From: Bryopsis sp. KO-2023
Lineage: Eukaryota > Chlorophyta > Ulvophyceae > Bryopsidales > Bryopsidaceae
Assembly: GCA_030272585.1 (NCBI GenBank)
Contig: BSYQ01000001.1
Span: forward strand, 186,001 to 250,000
Length of the DNA: 64,000 nt
Direction: 5' to 3'
Shown: in pieces, positions 26,171 through 38,556 of the stretch
How positions within the stretch are numbered: position 1 is the first letter of the stretch
How the letters are laid out: each line of letters opens with the position of its first letter
Position numbers and translations under genes: made by a program
The notes under the pieces: generated by a model
Databases searched by the model: none
Told to the model about the DNA's origin: nothing
What the model saw: only the letters and a program-made list of their open reading frames with translations

Positions 26171-28552
26171 TCAAGTGCAGCATGGCAACCGGCATGGCTT
26201 TCCTTTACAGTTTGGAGCATGGACACTCATCAGCAATCCCAGCCAGCGGCAAGAAGAACAATTCCCACCGCGGTTCCTGCACCTCCTCACATGGTCAAAC
26301 AATTTCTTCAACTGCTCGCACATCGTCGTGCAAGGATATTGACGGCACTCGTACGCATGAGTCAACGGGTCGACCTCCTCCGGTAACACATCAGGGAACA
26401 GCGTGCTGTCCAGGCCCATTTGCAGAGACAACCCCGACGAGGATGAGTAGTACTCCTTCCTGGTTGGATAAGGTGAGGGTTGGCTCGTGCGAGGGGAAAC
26501 GAGATTCGGCATCAGCCAATCAGATCCCCTTTGGATGCCTGCATGACTGACTGGCTGCATCATATCCAGGCCGGGAACGAAGGCACTGGTCAATGAAGGC
26601 AACGATCCCACAGATTCGCGTACTTCCAGGTGTGTTAACCCCATGTGAGTTGCAGGATGCATGGATCTAGACACTGGTTCAATCGTTTGAGTCATCAGGC
26701 TGGGCGGAACAACCCCCTGGTAGACCTGGGGCTCCGGGTATGGCATGTCCATCATCGGTCCATTGGTGGGCAGAAGCCCCTCGGCGCAAGTTGCAAAATC
26801 ACCAAAAGATGATGGGGCCAAAATCTCAGGATCGGGGAAAATCTCCTGTGGAACGGTTGAGGCAGCAATGTGCTCCTCCAGTTCCGGCACCTCGTCCCAT
26901 GCATTCACACATGGGAACGATTTATCTGCCAAAAAATCATCATGAAGCCATGACAAGTCACCCGAGCTGAAATCAGGCTCTGGAAATACTTCGTCATTCT
27001 GTCAGCACCAAAACACAGAAAAGAAATCACCAACAATTGATTAGTGATTATAGCCTGTTTGCATGGTTGGGCTCTAGGTATATTTCCATCTCCATTTCCA
27101 CATATTTCTAGTTGTTTTTTTCAACGTTGCTTGAGAAGATGCTTTTGGTTAATAAGTGTTGGTTGCTGAATTTTTTTTAATGTAGTTGAAAACAATACCA
27201 GGATTCCAGCCAAGGGTCCTGCTTCGAAGCTCGAATCGAGGCACTCCCATGGCTGGCAATTTGGAACTGCAAAAAAAAGGAAAAAACATAAGGGTGAGCC
27301 CTTCATGTGTTCTGTGCACCACAGTTTGCTGAGAGCTGAAATTGGAAAAGGGTGATCAGTCATTTTCTGACATAGCTTATGGAAATTTTCTGCCCCTTCA
27401 CAAGCACTAGAAAAAATAACGAACCACACATAGTTGAATCAGGGGTAGGGTCAATACCTTCCGGCTCTTGCGTCACGTTTTCAGCATTCTGCATCACCAA
27501 GACAATGATGTTATAAATTGGATGACTAATATCTTTACTGGCCACAGCAAACACTGTTGACAGACATGGATGGAGAATCCTTGTCAAAGACAATACATGA
27601 ATTCCATCTATGGGTAGGTTGATTTCAAAAATTTCAGATTCCAATGACAAAATGGGGCCAGGGGAGGCGGTTGGTGGAATTGGGCGCTAATAATAGCTAC
27701 GTGGTGTTGACGCACTTGATTGGTCGGTTCCTCGCGTTTCATCAAACTGAAGTTTTCCAACCGCTGTTCTCCCACACCAACGCCGTACGTGTCCCCCTCC
27801 GCCTTGATTTTCGGCACGTGTTGACCGCCCGAGAAACCAAAGTCGAGACTTCTGTTCAAACTATCCTTGCGCTGGTCCAAAAGCAAGTCACAGCCGACTC
27901 CAGAACACCGCGCATCGGGGACGTTCCAAACCATCTGGTTTTCTCCAACCAATGTTGGCGAAAGCTTACACCTGCTCGAACCTGACGGGTTCACGGCCGC
28001 CGAGTCACTCCTTCGCTTGCCGGGACGCGAGTGGCTTTTGCGCGACGGGACAGCCGTCGTACTCATATTTCGTTGAATATTCGACTGCCCGTTCATGTTC
28101 AAGGAGCTCTGTTGCTGTTCAGTTCTCGTGGTCGCCACTGTGCGTCCAGCCTCTGGGCTGCTTTCATCCGACACGGCAATTTCCGTGCGTCCCGAAAGAT
28201 TCGACGTGTCAGTCGGAGCATTGCTTTCAGGTGAACTCGTCGGAGACAGACGCTTCGCACAAACCTTGAGCCTATCCAAAAGCGTCGACCGGTCGACGTA
28301 TTCCTCCTGCGACAGGGGGTCAGGGTTGCGATATAAGAAAACACGGAAAGTTGACAGAATAAATGCAGGGGTTGAAAACAGTGAGGCAGAGATGGCAAGT
28401 GCTGTTTCCGACGACAATGCGCGACTCACCTCGGACTTGGCGTTCTCGTAGAGCACCAGCTCGAGCTTCTTCACGAAATTAGGAAACGCCTTTTCCGAGA
28501 CCAACCGACTGTTTCGCTCGGCGAAGAAGTTTCGACTGGCCACACAACGCAT
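26171..28552 (-). CDS. KIX-like plus TAZ zinc-finger protein (transcriptional coactivator-like)
   Basis: Five exons (28552-28430, 28306-27716, 27488-27458, 27266-27199, 26998-26171) join in frame to about 546 residues. The N-terminus resembles helices 2 and 3 of a KIX domain: FVKKLELVLYENAKSEEEY followed by LLDRLKVCAKRL, comparable to the MYESANSRxEY region of CBP/p300. A polar, Ser-rich linker follows, then an acidic middle section (EVPELEEH and neighbours). The C-terminal ~60 residues form a TAZ finger with three H-x3-C modules (HAYEC, HVRRC, HAPNC) and further paired cysteines, ending CRLPCC. KIX and TAZ domains recruit activation domains of transcription factors; here no HAT, bromodomain or ZZ domain accompanies them. 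KIX helix 1 may lie in an unseen upstream exon. The stop right after the last zinc-ligand region is early for a TAZ fold. Confidence 0.8.
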
Positions 28553-29246
28553 CACAGAAAGTCAACACAAACTGCGTCCAGAAGAGACACAGCTCGAGCC
28601 AGCGCGTCCTGACGCTGACAGCTTTTCCACCTACATCTCGTTCACCATTCCCTTTCTTAGGGGCCAATCGTCCTCCGACTGCCACATAAATTCGTGAAGC
28701 ATACGGGGTCCTCTGGGGAAGGCGCTAGACTAGCCAAGAGCCGGTTTGTCCAAACAGCAGCAAGTGGGGACTGATTCTAGAACCAAGGTGGCCCTGTCTC
28801 GTTTTCAGTCGCACATCAGTGTGAGATAATCATTATTCTCAAGAAGAATCATAAGATTGGCGAAGCAGCGCTCACAAATCAGCACAGGCCGCTTGTCGAC
28901 CTCATCTAACTTTGCCTACCCTTTGTCTGACCCCAATTCCCCAAGGCTGGTTTGCTGCCGACGTCCTCTCGTGGCCCCAGAAACAATACCTGCCAGGAAA
29001 GCGGGGGGGGGGTGAAGTAAGAACTCTTGCGGACTGGAGAAGTAACTGTGGAAAAAGTGAGCTCCAGAATAGGAGTAGCCCAAAACGGGCGAGTTTATTC
29101 TGACTTTGGGTGAGGGATTTATTCGATCCATGAGTTGGGCAAAGGGAGGACATACAACACCAGCAATAGACCCCATCATACAATTCCCATACATCCAGTC
29201 CATATTCAATTCTGGTTACAAGAAAGAAAGAAAATCCCCAACATCG

Positions 29247-31041
29247 TTACAGCTCATCATGTTCCGGGGGCGATGGTTCAGAGAAATAGATCCCTTCTGC
29301 AGCAGTCCAGAGGCTTCCTTTGCCTTTGTCTTTCTTGGCACAAACTTCTTGTTGGCCATGGATGGGATTTGAGTACTTCCGATTGTGAGAGAGGAGGAAT
29401 GCTCCAGTGTCGACATGTTTGAACCTCACCTGATAAAAAAAAAAAAAAAAAAAAAAAACACATTGAACAGATTGACCAATAGTGAAATCAACCCGACATA
29501 AAGGAAGGCACCCTGGCAGCTTTCATTGAGAGGGATTGTATTGTGTTGGTTTCGCCTTTAGATCAAACATTTCATTCTACAAAACAATCAATATTGAATT
29601 CCATCAGGCTAAAACACAAAAGCACAGAAATCAATCTAAGTGCAATCAAAGTCCTGGTTCTTTCAAAATTTTCAAACTGGTTTCCAAATAGCTAGAAAAC
29701 TGTGTAAAAAAAGCCCAGTCACCTTAGTATCCCTCTCCCAGGATTTGTTTCGAGAATCCCACTCAATTGTCCAAACATCGCCAGTGTCACTTTCATCATC
29801 ACCACCAAAGGCACTAACCTAAATGCCATTACAGTGATCCATCATTTACACAGCACATGACTTCAGCATGGTACTTGCACCATTTACAAATTACGTGTTT
29901 TTTGTGGAAAATAGAAAAGAAAAAGCCATCAATGGCATTTATCTATTGCATCCTTCCCAATCTTCAATTTTCCAGGATCTGTACAGCACAGTACATGCGT
30001 TCATAATGATAATTTACATATATGTGATAAATTAGTTTCAGTTTTCAAAAATCAAGAACTTCCCAAAGGAAGTCATGACAAACCCAGGCAGCACGCATTG
30101 CACCGAAAGAAACCATTCGTAGCATAGAGACTCACTTCTTGATTTTGGGACAACGGGGATTGGTGGAGATGACTGTGAAGCCACCGCCTGGTGGGGGCAT
30201 GCTGCAGCCGCAACTGTTGACTACGTACTATGGCTGCACCCTGTTTACAAGGAGCATCCTGATCAACACCACCAAAACAACCGTCATTCAAGAGCAATAA
30301 TACTACAAATACTGGGAAACAGTGTCGATAACTTCTTCCCTTAAAATATGAAGAGATTTTCACAAACTCACTATAGCAACACAAGGCTCGATTGCCAGCT
30401 GGGCTTCACTGCATTGAATTCTTGCTTTTGGCCATCTGCATATTTAAGCAGTCACATCCGACAGACACTTGGTTGGAGATATATGCCTTTCACTAATTGG
30501 AACAATTCAAAAAGATTCCCATTTCACACCTTGCTTATTCTCTTCAAATGCAGAAACAGAGGAAACAATCTATTTGAAAAAAAATCACTAAAAAAATGGA
30601 GTTCTGATTTCCCTACCAGTGTTCCCCTGACTATCCAATAGCTGTTGGTGTCATCACCCTTGGGGAAGCCAGTAACTGATTGCTGTTGACTCCCAGAGCC
30701 ATAAGGCAGGTCGTGGGAGTGTAGCCGAAAGCTGGTGGTTTCATGTATAAGCTTTAATACACTGCCACAAGTCACCTTGCAAAAATGCAGCCATCACCCT
30801 CACTCAATCTCACCCTCAATATCCTCCATACTTTTCGTCCGCTAGAGGAAACTCGATCCTTGACAGGAAGAAGATTGGTGGAGTGTGTCACTCCCCCAGT
30901 GATCGAAGCTGGGCAGAAATCTACGCGTTGGGTTCGCCTGTTACCACCATAGAGAGGAGATTGTTCTATTACCTCAGAGGATGTAGCCGCAGCGATGGAA
31001 GCCAGACAACACCAGAACAAAACTGTGACGGAGACCCCCAT
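29247..31041 (-). CDS. SDF2: Stromal cell-derived factor 2 (SDF2)-like ER protein with MIR repeats
   Basis: SDF2 works in the ER lumen in glycoprotein quality control, and in plants in receptor maturation. Five exons (31041-30973, 30775-30617, 30258-30136, 29818-29723, 29429-29247) join in phase 0 to 209 residues, the usual family length. Residues 1-22 are a signal peptide (MGVSVTVLFWCCLASIAAA). MIR-repeat hallmarks follow: VTCGSVLKLIHETTSFRLHS, HDLPYGSGSQQQSVTGF, LRLQHAPTRRWLHSHLH, FGGDDESDTGDVW and VRFKHVDTGAFLLSH. The protein ends in HDEL, a classical ER-retrieval signal. The first intron (30972-30776) was recognised because removing it joins the signal peptide directly to the first MIR repeat, as in plant homologues. 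The gene lies upstream of and in the same orientation as the KIX-TAZ gene. Confidence 0.96.
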
Positions 31042-31257
31042 CCTTTCTGTCGTGTGTCGAAATCAGTTGCACTTTTGGCGAAAGGGAAGGGGACAGAGCT
31101 TCTGAAAATGTGGAATTTGGGTACGGCACTGGAATTGCGGCGTTACGAAGCAGGGTGAAAGGAAACGCCGTCCAATCGTGCGTTACCCTTGTGTTCTTTC
31201 TCTTACCCTGCCCAAAGAAAATAAGACGGAGGAGGAAAGGGACACATTTCCCGTGCA

Positions 31258-31630
31258 GACGACATCACTCTTATCCGTGATGTAGCCATCTATGATCTCT
31301 TCAACATTTAGGGCCAATTTCTAAACAAACAAAACATGCACAACACCAAAAATTTACCACCAGAAAAAAATTAGGTGTAAAACAGGCGAAACAGCTGTGG
31401 GAGGTATCCCCCTATCAAACTTTGTCCCCAGTCTTGTATATGAAACACTGAGTGTGTGGATAGAACAGAAATCATCGAGCAACTAGAGGGTAACTTCCGA
31501 AATTCATTGTCTGAAAACTATAAAACAGGTACATTTGTCGAATTCGATAATAGACAAGAATAGACTCACCGCATGCTTTCGAGAACACCAACGAGCAGAA
31601 TGTCCACAATTTCTTGTCAACTTACTCAAT
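31258..31630 (-). repeat. Extra tandem copy of two exon-like blocks at the outer end of inverted arm A
   Basis: This block matches about 32385-32745 in direct orientation, including the sequence around CATGCGGTGAGTCTA on the minus strand and the block GCCCTAAATGTTG. It lies about 1.1 kb beyond the first copy and has no counterpart at the end of arm B. Differences between units look conservative when read in one frame (IVDILLVGVLESMR here, IVDIVLVGFLQRMR in the other), which suggests the block was coding. Confidence 0.75.
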
Positions 31631-32269
31631 AACAGAAACAAAGCCATTTCCTAAGGAGGACTAGGATCTCATATTCACTGAATTTTGTCCAAATCATGAA
31701 TCATCAGCACTCTTCTCTCCGCATCTTTTTGCAAAACGGGCACAAATGTTCCTCTGCTAAATACCATTCCCCCAGATGAACTGCAAATATCCACCACCGT
31801 CTTTTTTTTTCGTTTCAGCTTCTACTCACAAACCCCTCTCAATTTTTTTCACTCTCTGTTTCCTTGTCTTCATCCTTTCCCTTTTCTTTGCCATTATCAA
31901 ATTCAAATCCCAAACCCTATTGCTTCATTTGTACCTTCCCCCCTCCTTTCTCTTTCTAAATCCACCACAACCAATTTTTTGTTGTCCTCTTGTCTTCCTA
32001 ACAATTCCTCCAGAAGATGGAATGAATTTCACTCCATGGTGATCTCCATTGGGCCGATAACCTCACAAACAAACCTCATATTTCCATCCAACTGATGTGA
32101 TTTGGTGGATGTACTGGATGGACATGTTTTGTCATATCAGTGACCAAGCTCCAATTCCAATGCTGTTCCAGCAGTTCCTTTTGAGAAACCGAGTGTCCTC
32201 CTTTTCCGAAATTTTCAAGTATTTTCCGAATGCTGTTCTCCTGCCAATCCAATGCTGAGTGTCCTCCCT

Positions 32270-35200
32270 TTCAGAAATTTTCAAGCATTATCCGGATGCA
32301 GTGAACTAAACAGTTTCCCTCTCTTGTGCTTCCATCCTTAAATCCCATATGACCTGATTCAAGGTCAAGACTGACAGCAACATTTCTTGTATCCGCGATG
32401 TAGCCATCCATGATCTCTCCAACATTTAGGGCGAATTTCTAAGCAAACAAAACACGCACGAGTCCAAAAATTTACCACCAGAAAAAATTAGGTATAAAAC
32501 AGGCGAAACAGCTGTGGGAGGGATCCCCCTTTCAAACTTAGTCCCCAGTCTTGTATTTGAAACACTGAGTGTGTGGATAGAACAGAAACCATCGAGCAAC
32601 TAGAGGGTAACTTCCGAAACTCATTGTCTGAAAACTATAAAACAGATACATTTGTCGAATTCGATAATAGACAAGAATAGACTCACCGCATGCGTTGGAG
32701 AAAACCAACGAGCACAATGTCCACAATTCCTTGTCCTCCATAAAACCAGTTCCTTCCTTTTCCATTATTAATATCTTTAGGAGAGTAACAACAAACACGT
32801 GTCTCTCTTAGAACAAATGTGCATGTATGAATTTTCTCTTTTACAAAACAATATACTTTGATATACATTAGATCCATATGAATGCTAAACTTACTCAATA
32901 AAAATGATTTCAAGTTTTCCTTACCTCTCCATCTTTTTAGGCCGCCTCCTTTCTCCACCGCTGATTTAGGTGCCTGGGCTGAGGAAGCCACAAAAAAAAT
33001 TGAATTAAGCCCTTAATTGATGTACATGATATTTTGGAGGAATGGATTTTACCCAGCAACTGCTAGTGTGGTTGAAAATCATACACTTTCAGAAGAATAG
33101 AATTGCTGGTGCTACTGGGACATGAAAGTTTGCTCGACAAGGGAAAATTGTAGTACCCACAATGCTTTCACTGGCTCTTCGTGAAGGAACATGCAATCTG
33201 GTCCAAATTTGCAAAATCCTTTCTCGAACTCCCTGCAGAGAACATTCTTCTTTTTGCGCCTCCTGGATGGCATGATTGATGGGGGCCTCTGAACAACAGC
33301 CACTCCTTTGGACAAGTCTTCCATGTAGTCGCCCCAGCTGGTTCCCTTTGGAATTTCGTCCGTCGTTTCTTCCTTTTTGATTTCACTCTTTTGGGGGGGG
33401 GTCTTGAAAAAGAAAAGAAAACAGCTCGAATCTCAATCTCTTTGACCAGAAACCTCACATCAATTATCATCTGTAAGCTAACCAAAATGCCGCAACATAT
33501 TGCTTATGCAATATGTCACGAGGCTGTGTGACAGACTGAGCCATAGACCTTCTCAGGCTCAGGACAAAAGATCACAATCAAATGCCCTCATGAAAAAAAG
33601 ACACCAACAGAACAACCAACGAACAAGGAATCAGGTTACTTTTCCTTTCGCCAAAAATTGAGGTGTATGCTCGAAACAGAGATGATATTTTTCAGTACCT
33701 TCCTAGTGTTGTTGCGGACTCCCACAGCAACTTTGTTCATTGGTTTACCAGAGGCTTTTTTGGACACCCATGCACCAGGGGGGTTCACAGGACCCCACCT
33801 GATTGTCTTGCTCCCAACAGGATCACGTGATGAGATCTGGAACAACACAAAGCCAATTGTTGACAATAATTCTCTTGAAAACCATCCGGTGCATTTGTAC
33901 AGGTTATTGCATTCCTCCCATAGCATTATATTTTAATTGAGCATTCATAGAAAAGTTCTCACTGAGGACTCATACACCACCTGCTATAGATCTGTTTGGT
34001 TCCATGATCCTATTTCGCCATAAATAGATGGAAAGAGATCTTGACGCCAAAAGGGCATCAATCTCTTGTCTTTTTTTCCCTCACCTGTGGTTGCCTGACT
34101 GCTTGTGTTGGCTTCACTCTCTTTGGCTCCACGACCACTCTGTGGTCAACGTGGGCTTTCTCTGTTTTCAGCACCTGCATGAAAACACATTCGATAAGCC
34201 ACAATTCTGCAATTTAAGGGACTACGAATAAATCAATCAATCATCGTTCTTGGCCTCTGAACTCATATCCAAATCAACCCCTGACCTGAGTACAAGCCTC
34301 CTCTTTGAGATCAGTGCTTTTCGCATTGTCAAAAAAAAAACAGAACACCAAGATAGTATATCCCTAACCACAATCAAACAGAATTTTCTTTCTCTCTTGA
34401 GGCTGATTCATACCTTCACCTCCACTGCAGTATCCTTGGCCACCGGCACCGAGATCGATTCTTCGTTGGAAGGTTGGGTGGCTCCTTCTGTCGGCACTTG
34501 CTCCTCGTCCACCACCACAACCATCATGATGACCTGGCTGGCCTGGAAAAACACACGAACATCCAATTGATACAGACATGCAAAAACCAAGCATGGTTCT
34601 GGCTAGCAATAAATGTGAAATTCATTTGCAGCCCAGCAAATTAACCCCCACAGCAAGGGATCAAAATGTATCCATCCATTTCTTGGCTGGTTGATCGATC
34701 AATTCACAGAAGCAACATTTCCTTTCTTGTTTCCGGCTTCATCCTTTCTTTCACCCATTTTCACATGAATTTTTTACATCTTCAATGACTTTTCCCAGAA
34801 ATATTATGAAGAAACATAAAAGCAGAATCGCAGTTCCAAAATCGTCTGGTTATTTGGTGCCAAAGTCGAGAAAGAATCACAGGAATCAAATCTGCCCCCT
34901 TTCCTTCCTCCCCCAGAAAAAAAGAGACATGTTAGAATTGTGTTTCGACACAATTTGTAGGCATTGAAAGACATGTAAATTGCCATTTTAAGAGTGCGAC
35001 TCAATCAAGTATCCTTAAGTACCCACCATTTTCTCCCTCTCTTGAAGCTGCTCCTCACTTTTCTTCAGCTCCCGTTCGCGCTCTTCCAGGGCTGCCTGCC
35101 ACTGCTTCAGGTCACGCTGGGGTTGGGCCTGGATGGGCTCCAAACTCCAGATACCCAACCCGTAACCTATTTAAGCAATCCAATGTCCAGTTGGAATCTT

Positions 35201-35785
35201 TGTTGCAACAGAAGGAATTCAATGGTCCATAAACTCCAATTGCACCTCCAGCAGATTTAAAGCAAGTTGATTGTGCATGTACCAAAAGATCCAGCATCGA
35301 TCGTTTCATTCACTTTTTGTTCGATTTCGATAGATTTCCCTCCATGCCCGAATCCCACAGCAGGCGAGCGTTACATGGACCTTAACCCGTACGAGTCGGC
35401 CATGCGCGTGGCCTTCACCATCGATTCCTTCCGGCGGATCGCATGTGAGTTTGCCGAGTCGCCAGAATCCGTGAACATACAGAAACGGACTTCGCGGATT
35501 GAGTTCGCGGAGGCAAATGATACATGCAGTGAATCGCAGGGAACAAAGTTGTTCGGTTGAGTCGCAACGAGTCGTCCGTGCGTATAACTGGCTTCGATAA
35601 ATATGGTCGTAACGGATTCATGAGACAAGTCGGCTTTCGAAAATGGGACAAAAACTAGGCAGAGAACGAGGTAGCAAACTTTCGATTCGATTCGATTCTT
35701 GGTGACCATACTTACGTTCCTGGTAGAAGGCATCAACATGCCTCACCAGGTCCCGGGTGCGGTTAAACAGGCGACCAAAAAACAT
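32270..35785 (-). CDS. CCCH zinc-finger protein gene, copy A
   Basis: Exons I can support are 35785-35747 (MFFGRLFNRTRDL), about 35139-35027 (coiled-coil, QWEAALEEREREQKKREEE), 34542-34420, 34174-34085, 33836-33699 (IRWGPVNPPGAWVSKK) and 33402 to about 33172. The last carries the finger CREFEKGFCKFGPDCMFLH, spacing C-x7-C-x5-C-x3-H. A further exon near 32976 (APKSAVEKGG) and one near 32,770-32,690 (GRNWFYGGQGIVDIVLVG) continue the frame; a block near 32,430-32,270 (ALNVGEIMDGYIADT) may be the end. CCCH fingers of this type usually bind RNA. The join between exons 1 and 2 and the 3' end are uncertain. Relative to copy B, the 34174-34085 exon lacks three codons (QPV). Confidence 0.7.
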
Positions 35786-35919
35786 TGTCTTCACCGAGCT
35801 CCAAAAACACCAGAAGAAAAAAAAAGGGGAACACGAGAATCGAAACGCCGCCTTTTTCAACAATCGAACAAGAGTCGATTTTACCGAAATTGAGAAAAAT
35901 ATCGATTTCACAGGAAGTT

Positions 35920-35950
35920 CAGTAGTGGGCAAGCTTTTCGCCCACTACTG
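35920..35950. repeat. Perfect 11-bp hairpin upstream of copy A
   Basis: CAGTAGTGGGC (35920-35930) and GCCCACTACTG (35940-35950) are exact inverted repeats around a nine-base loop. The site lies about 140 bp upstream of the copy-A start codon. The matching site in arm B (near 50,330-50,355) lacks the outer part of one arm. Confidence 0.7.
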
Positions 35951-36310
35951 GGAACACAGCGAACGATTCGACTCAATTTGCTTGGTTTGGTTTAGAGGTG
36001 ATTGGGTTTGAATCGCCCAAATGCAGGAAGAGCTTTTTCCCATACTGTCGAGAAAGAGAACCAAATGGATTGAAACTACCAGGTATAGGGTTCTTGTGTG
36101 GAGTCTGTGGGGGATAGAAGTGTCAGTGAAACGGTGTGCTCTTCTGCGAGAATATGATCCTTCAAGTTTAGTTACACTGGTGTTGGGTTGATCTAGACCC
36201 CAGTCTGTACTTGCAGCATCATTCTGCTACATTAGCTTTTAAGGGGATTTAACTCTCACTCCTCCCCATTCCTTTCTGCGCATCGGACTCTCTATCATAG
36301 GGAAAAAAGC

Positions 36311-37250
36311 CATCTGCTTTCTGCAAATTTCTAAACATCATGGCAACCGGAATGTTTGAATGTGTTGAGATTCACGTTTAATGACTGTTAATCAACTTCA
36401 GCCACTTCTTATGAAAAGTGGGACTTTTTTGAAAAATAATAATTCTTTAGGAAGGATGCGGGCTGGGAGCACTCGAGTGGTCCGAACTGAAAAGAACGAC
36501 AACAGGTAGGCATTCATGAGGGTTGAGAAGTTAGGTCTGAGAAGTGGAATGCCAGCGGAGAACGAAATCTGAAATGTATTGTTTTCACGCCTGATGATCC
36601 AGGAAAGGTTCGAGTGCCACTTTAAAACAAGCAACAAACGAGCAAACAATGGAAAAACTTTATTAAGAGGCGCGCTTCCGTCCGGAAGATGGCAACCTCA
36701 CGAACCCCAAAAGCTTTTCTTGTCAAAAACTGCACTGCATAACGTTTTCTTTGAACATGCAGATTTTCCATGTTGATACAGAGTCGGGGGAGTTATCCCA
36801 GGTCTTCTGACATTCAGAAAACGAACACCAGTCCAGGCTTTTGAGGGTTTCTTTTGAGCGCACGCCTCCTGAAATTCCAAAAATAAGTGCAGGCAACTCG
36901 TCAGAAGCTCAGTAGGGAGAAAGGTGCCCCTCTTGGCCGCGCACGCTCCCCGATTCCTTTTCGGAACAAAACACAGATTTGTTTCTTGTGTCCTTTTCGC
37001 AACTGGGATTTCACGGGGGTGTCGGAGCGCTCGCTTATTGGCTGAGGTGTCCCTTTTTCTTGAAAAAAAGAGCAACAAAGATACGACAGCTTGGCTTGAA
37101 AACAATTCGGTGCCGTACTAACAGGGCAATTTTCGCGACCAGGGTCCTTCCTAGCGTTTCCCTCGTCGTTCGGATTCCCCACCGAACGTAGAAAGAAAAG
37201 AACAATCCTCTTTTTTGTGCCCCTCTGCTTTTGTTTCATTTACTGTCCCG
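36311..37250. other. Intergenic: inner edge of arm A to PITH gene
   Basis: This 0.94 kb contains the PITH promoter and perhaps the promoter of CCCH copy A. Several short open frames are present on both strands, none with a recognisable domain. Confidence 0.5.
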
Positions 37251-38556
37251 ATGCCTCCAACCGCCTGTGAAGACCTGCTGGACCTCGTCGATTTTTCGTC
37301 AGTGGAATGTTTAAACCAGGACCCGAAACATGGCATTGAAAATGCCCTGAAGCAGGTGAGGGCCCCAAGGATCGTCAATTTCGTTCAGGACTTCGTTCAG
37401 CCGATTGAGACCCTTGGTACTGTGAACGTAGGGGCGGCTTTGTTTCGCTTATTTCTCGGTGTCGTGAGTCGCACTGACACTTTCGCCAGTGAGAGTTTTG
37501 GGGTTTTCTGGTTTGCAGGGACTGCGAGAAGATGGTGGCCTCTTCCTGGAATCTGACACGGATGAACAGCTTCTCATGCATATCATGTTCAAACAAGGTC
37601 TGTTTTAAGAACAGAAATGTTTTGGCTGTTACCTGATAATTGTCAGAGTCAAATTGAGCCAAAATCACCTGAACAAGGGCTGGCAGTCATTCTTGGTGCA
37701 ATTGCTTGAGTTCGATCAATGACAGACCAACAATCTGTCTTCGGGGGTTTTCATGATCTGTTGTGTCATTGACCTGGAATATGTATGGGCATCCAGCATT
37801 TGGTTTCAGCACATCACAGCTCCTTTGCTCACCAGCTTTCAGATCTGATATTTTGTTTCTTTGTTTGTGTGTTCAGCCGTGAAAGTGCGCTCAGTGTGCA
37901 TCCTTGGCCCCGAGGACGGCTCTGCACCTAAGTTTGTCAAAATTTTCATTAACACCCCAACATTGGGATTCTCTGAGGCGGATGAAAATCCAGCGACTCA
38001 GCAGTTCGACTTGACTGAGGAGAATCTGAAAGGAATCCCTGTCGATCTCCGGTAAGACTGTGGATGAGTGGTGGTAGTCATACTTGTTTTGAACGAACCT
38101 AGATTCAATCGAACAGTGGAATATGCTGCCAGTGGGCAGAGTGTTGATATCAGGATATTGTGTGTGAAGGATTCTCACTTTCTTTTCTTTTTTCTTTTTT
38201 TTTTTTTTGTGTGCAATTTATTCATGCACAATATCCAGTCTTTTTAAGCCTAACAGTACAAAACGAGTTGGGCAATTTTTTGATGAGCAAATGATTCATT
38301 TTGAAGTGTGGGGGGTGGGGGGATGAAATAAATTCTGTTAATTGTGTTGCTGTGGATTGAAATGAATTATGTTTAACTGTGTTGCTGTGGATTCAGGTTT
38401 GTCAAGTTTCAGCAAGTGAACACCTTGACTTTTTTCATCGAAAGCAACCAGGGTGATGAGGACACCACGAAGATTACCAAAATCATCATTTACGGATCCT
38501 CTGGGGAAACCATGAATGTGTCAGATATCATGAAAAATCAGCAACAAGGAGGGTGA
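37251..38556 (+). CDS. PITH-domain protein
   Basis: Four exons (37251-37355, 37519-37597, 37877-38051, 38397-38556) join in frame to 172 residues, essentially a single PITH domain. The PITH (proteasome-interacting thioredoxin) domain was first seen at the C-terminus of thioredoxin-like TXNL1, which docks on the 26S proteasome; plants have stand-alone versions like this. Family features visible are LVDFSSVECLNQDPKHGIEN, ESDTDEQLLMHIMFKQAVKV, CILGPEDGSAPKFVKIFIN and FVKFQQVNTLTFFIESNQG, ending TKITKIIIYGSSGE. No thioredoxin CxxC domain precedes it, and the start is a clean ATG with no targeting peptide, so it is probably cytosolic or nuclear. The gene lies between the two arms of the inverted duplication. 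Confidence 0.95.

Larger units (their letters stand above)
31630..36310 (-). repeat. Inverted duplication, arm A
   Basis: This arm matches the reverse complement of about 49975-54635 over nearly its full length, introns and flanks included. In one 138-base exon (33836-33699 against 52444-52581) I count four differences, so the duplication is young. Arm borders are approximate, read where similarity fades: near TGCGCAGAAAGG on the inner side and near GGAAATGGCTTTGTTTCT on the outer side. Confidence 0.92.

Noticed and set aside
31258-36310. The inverted arms considered as terminal repeats of a giant mobile element spanning 31-54 kb
   Set aside because: The arms contain an ordinary intron-bearing CCCH gene, and the interior holds only host genes (PITH, RRP12); no transposase, integrase or capsid-type gene is visible. 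Segmental duplication explains it better.
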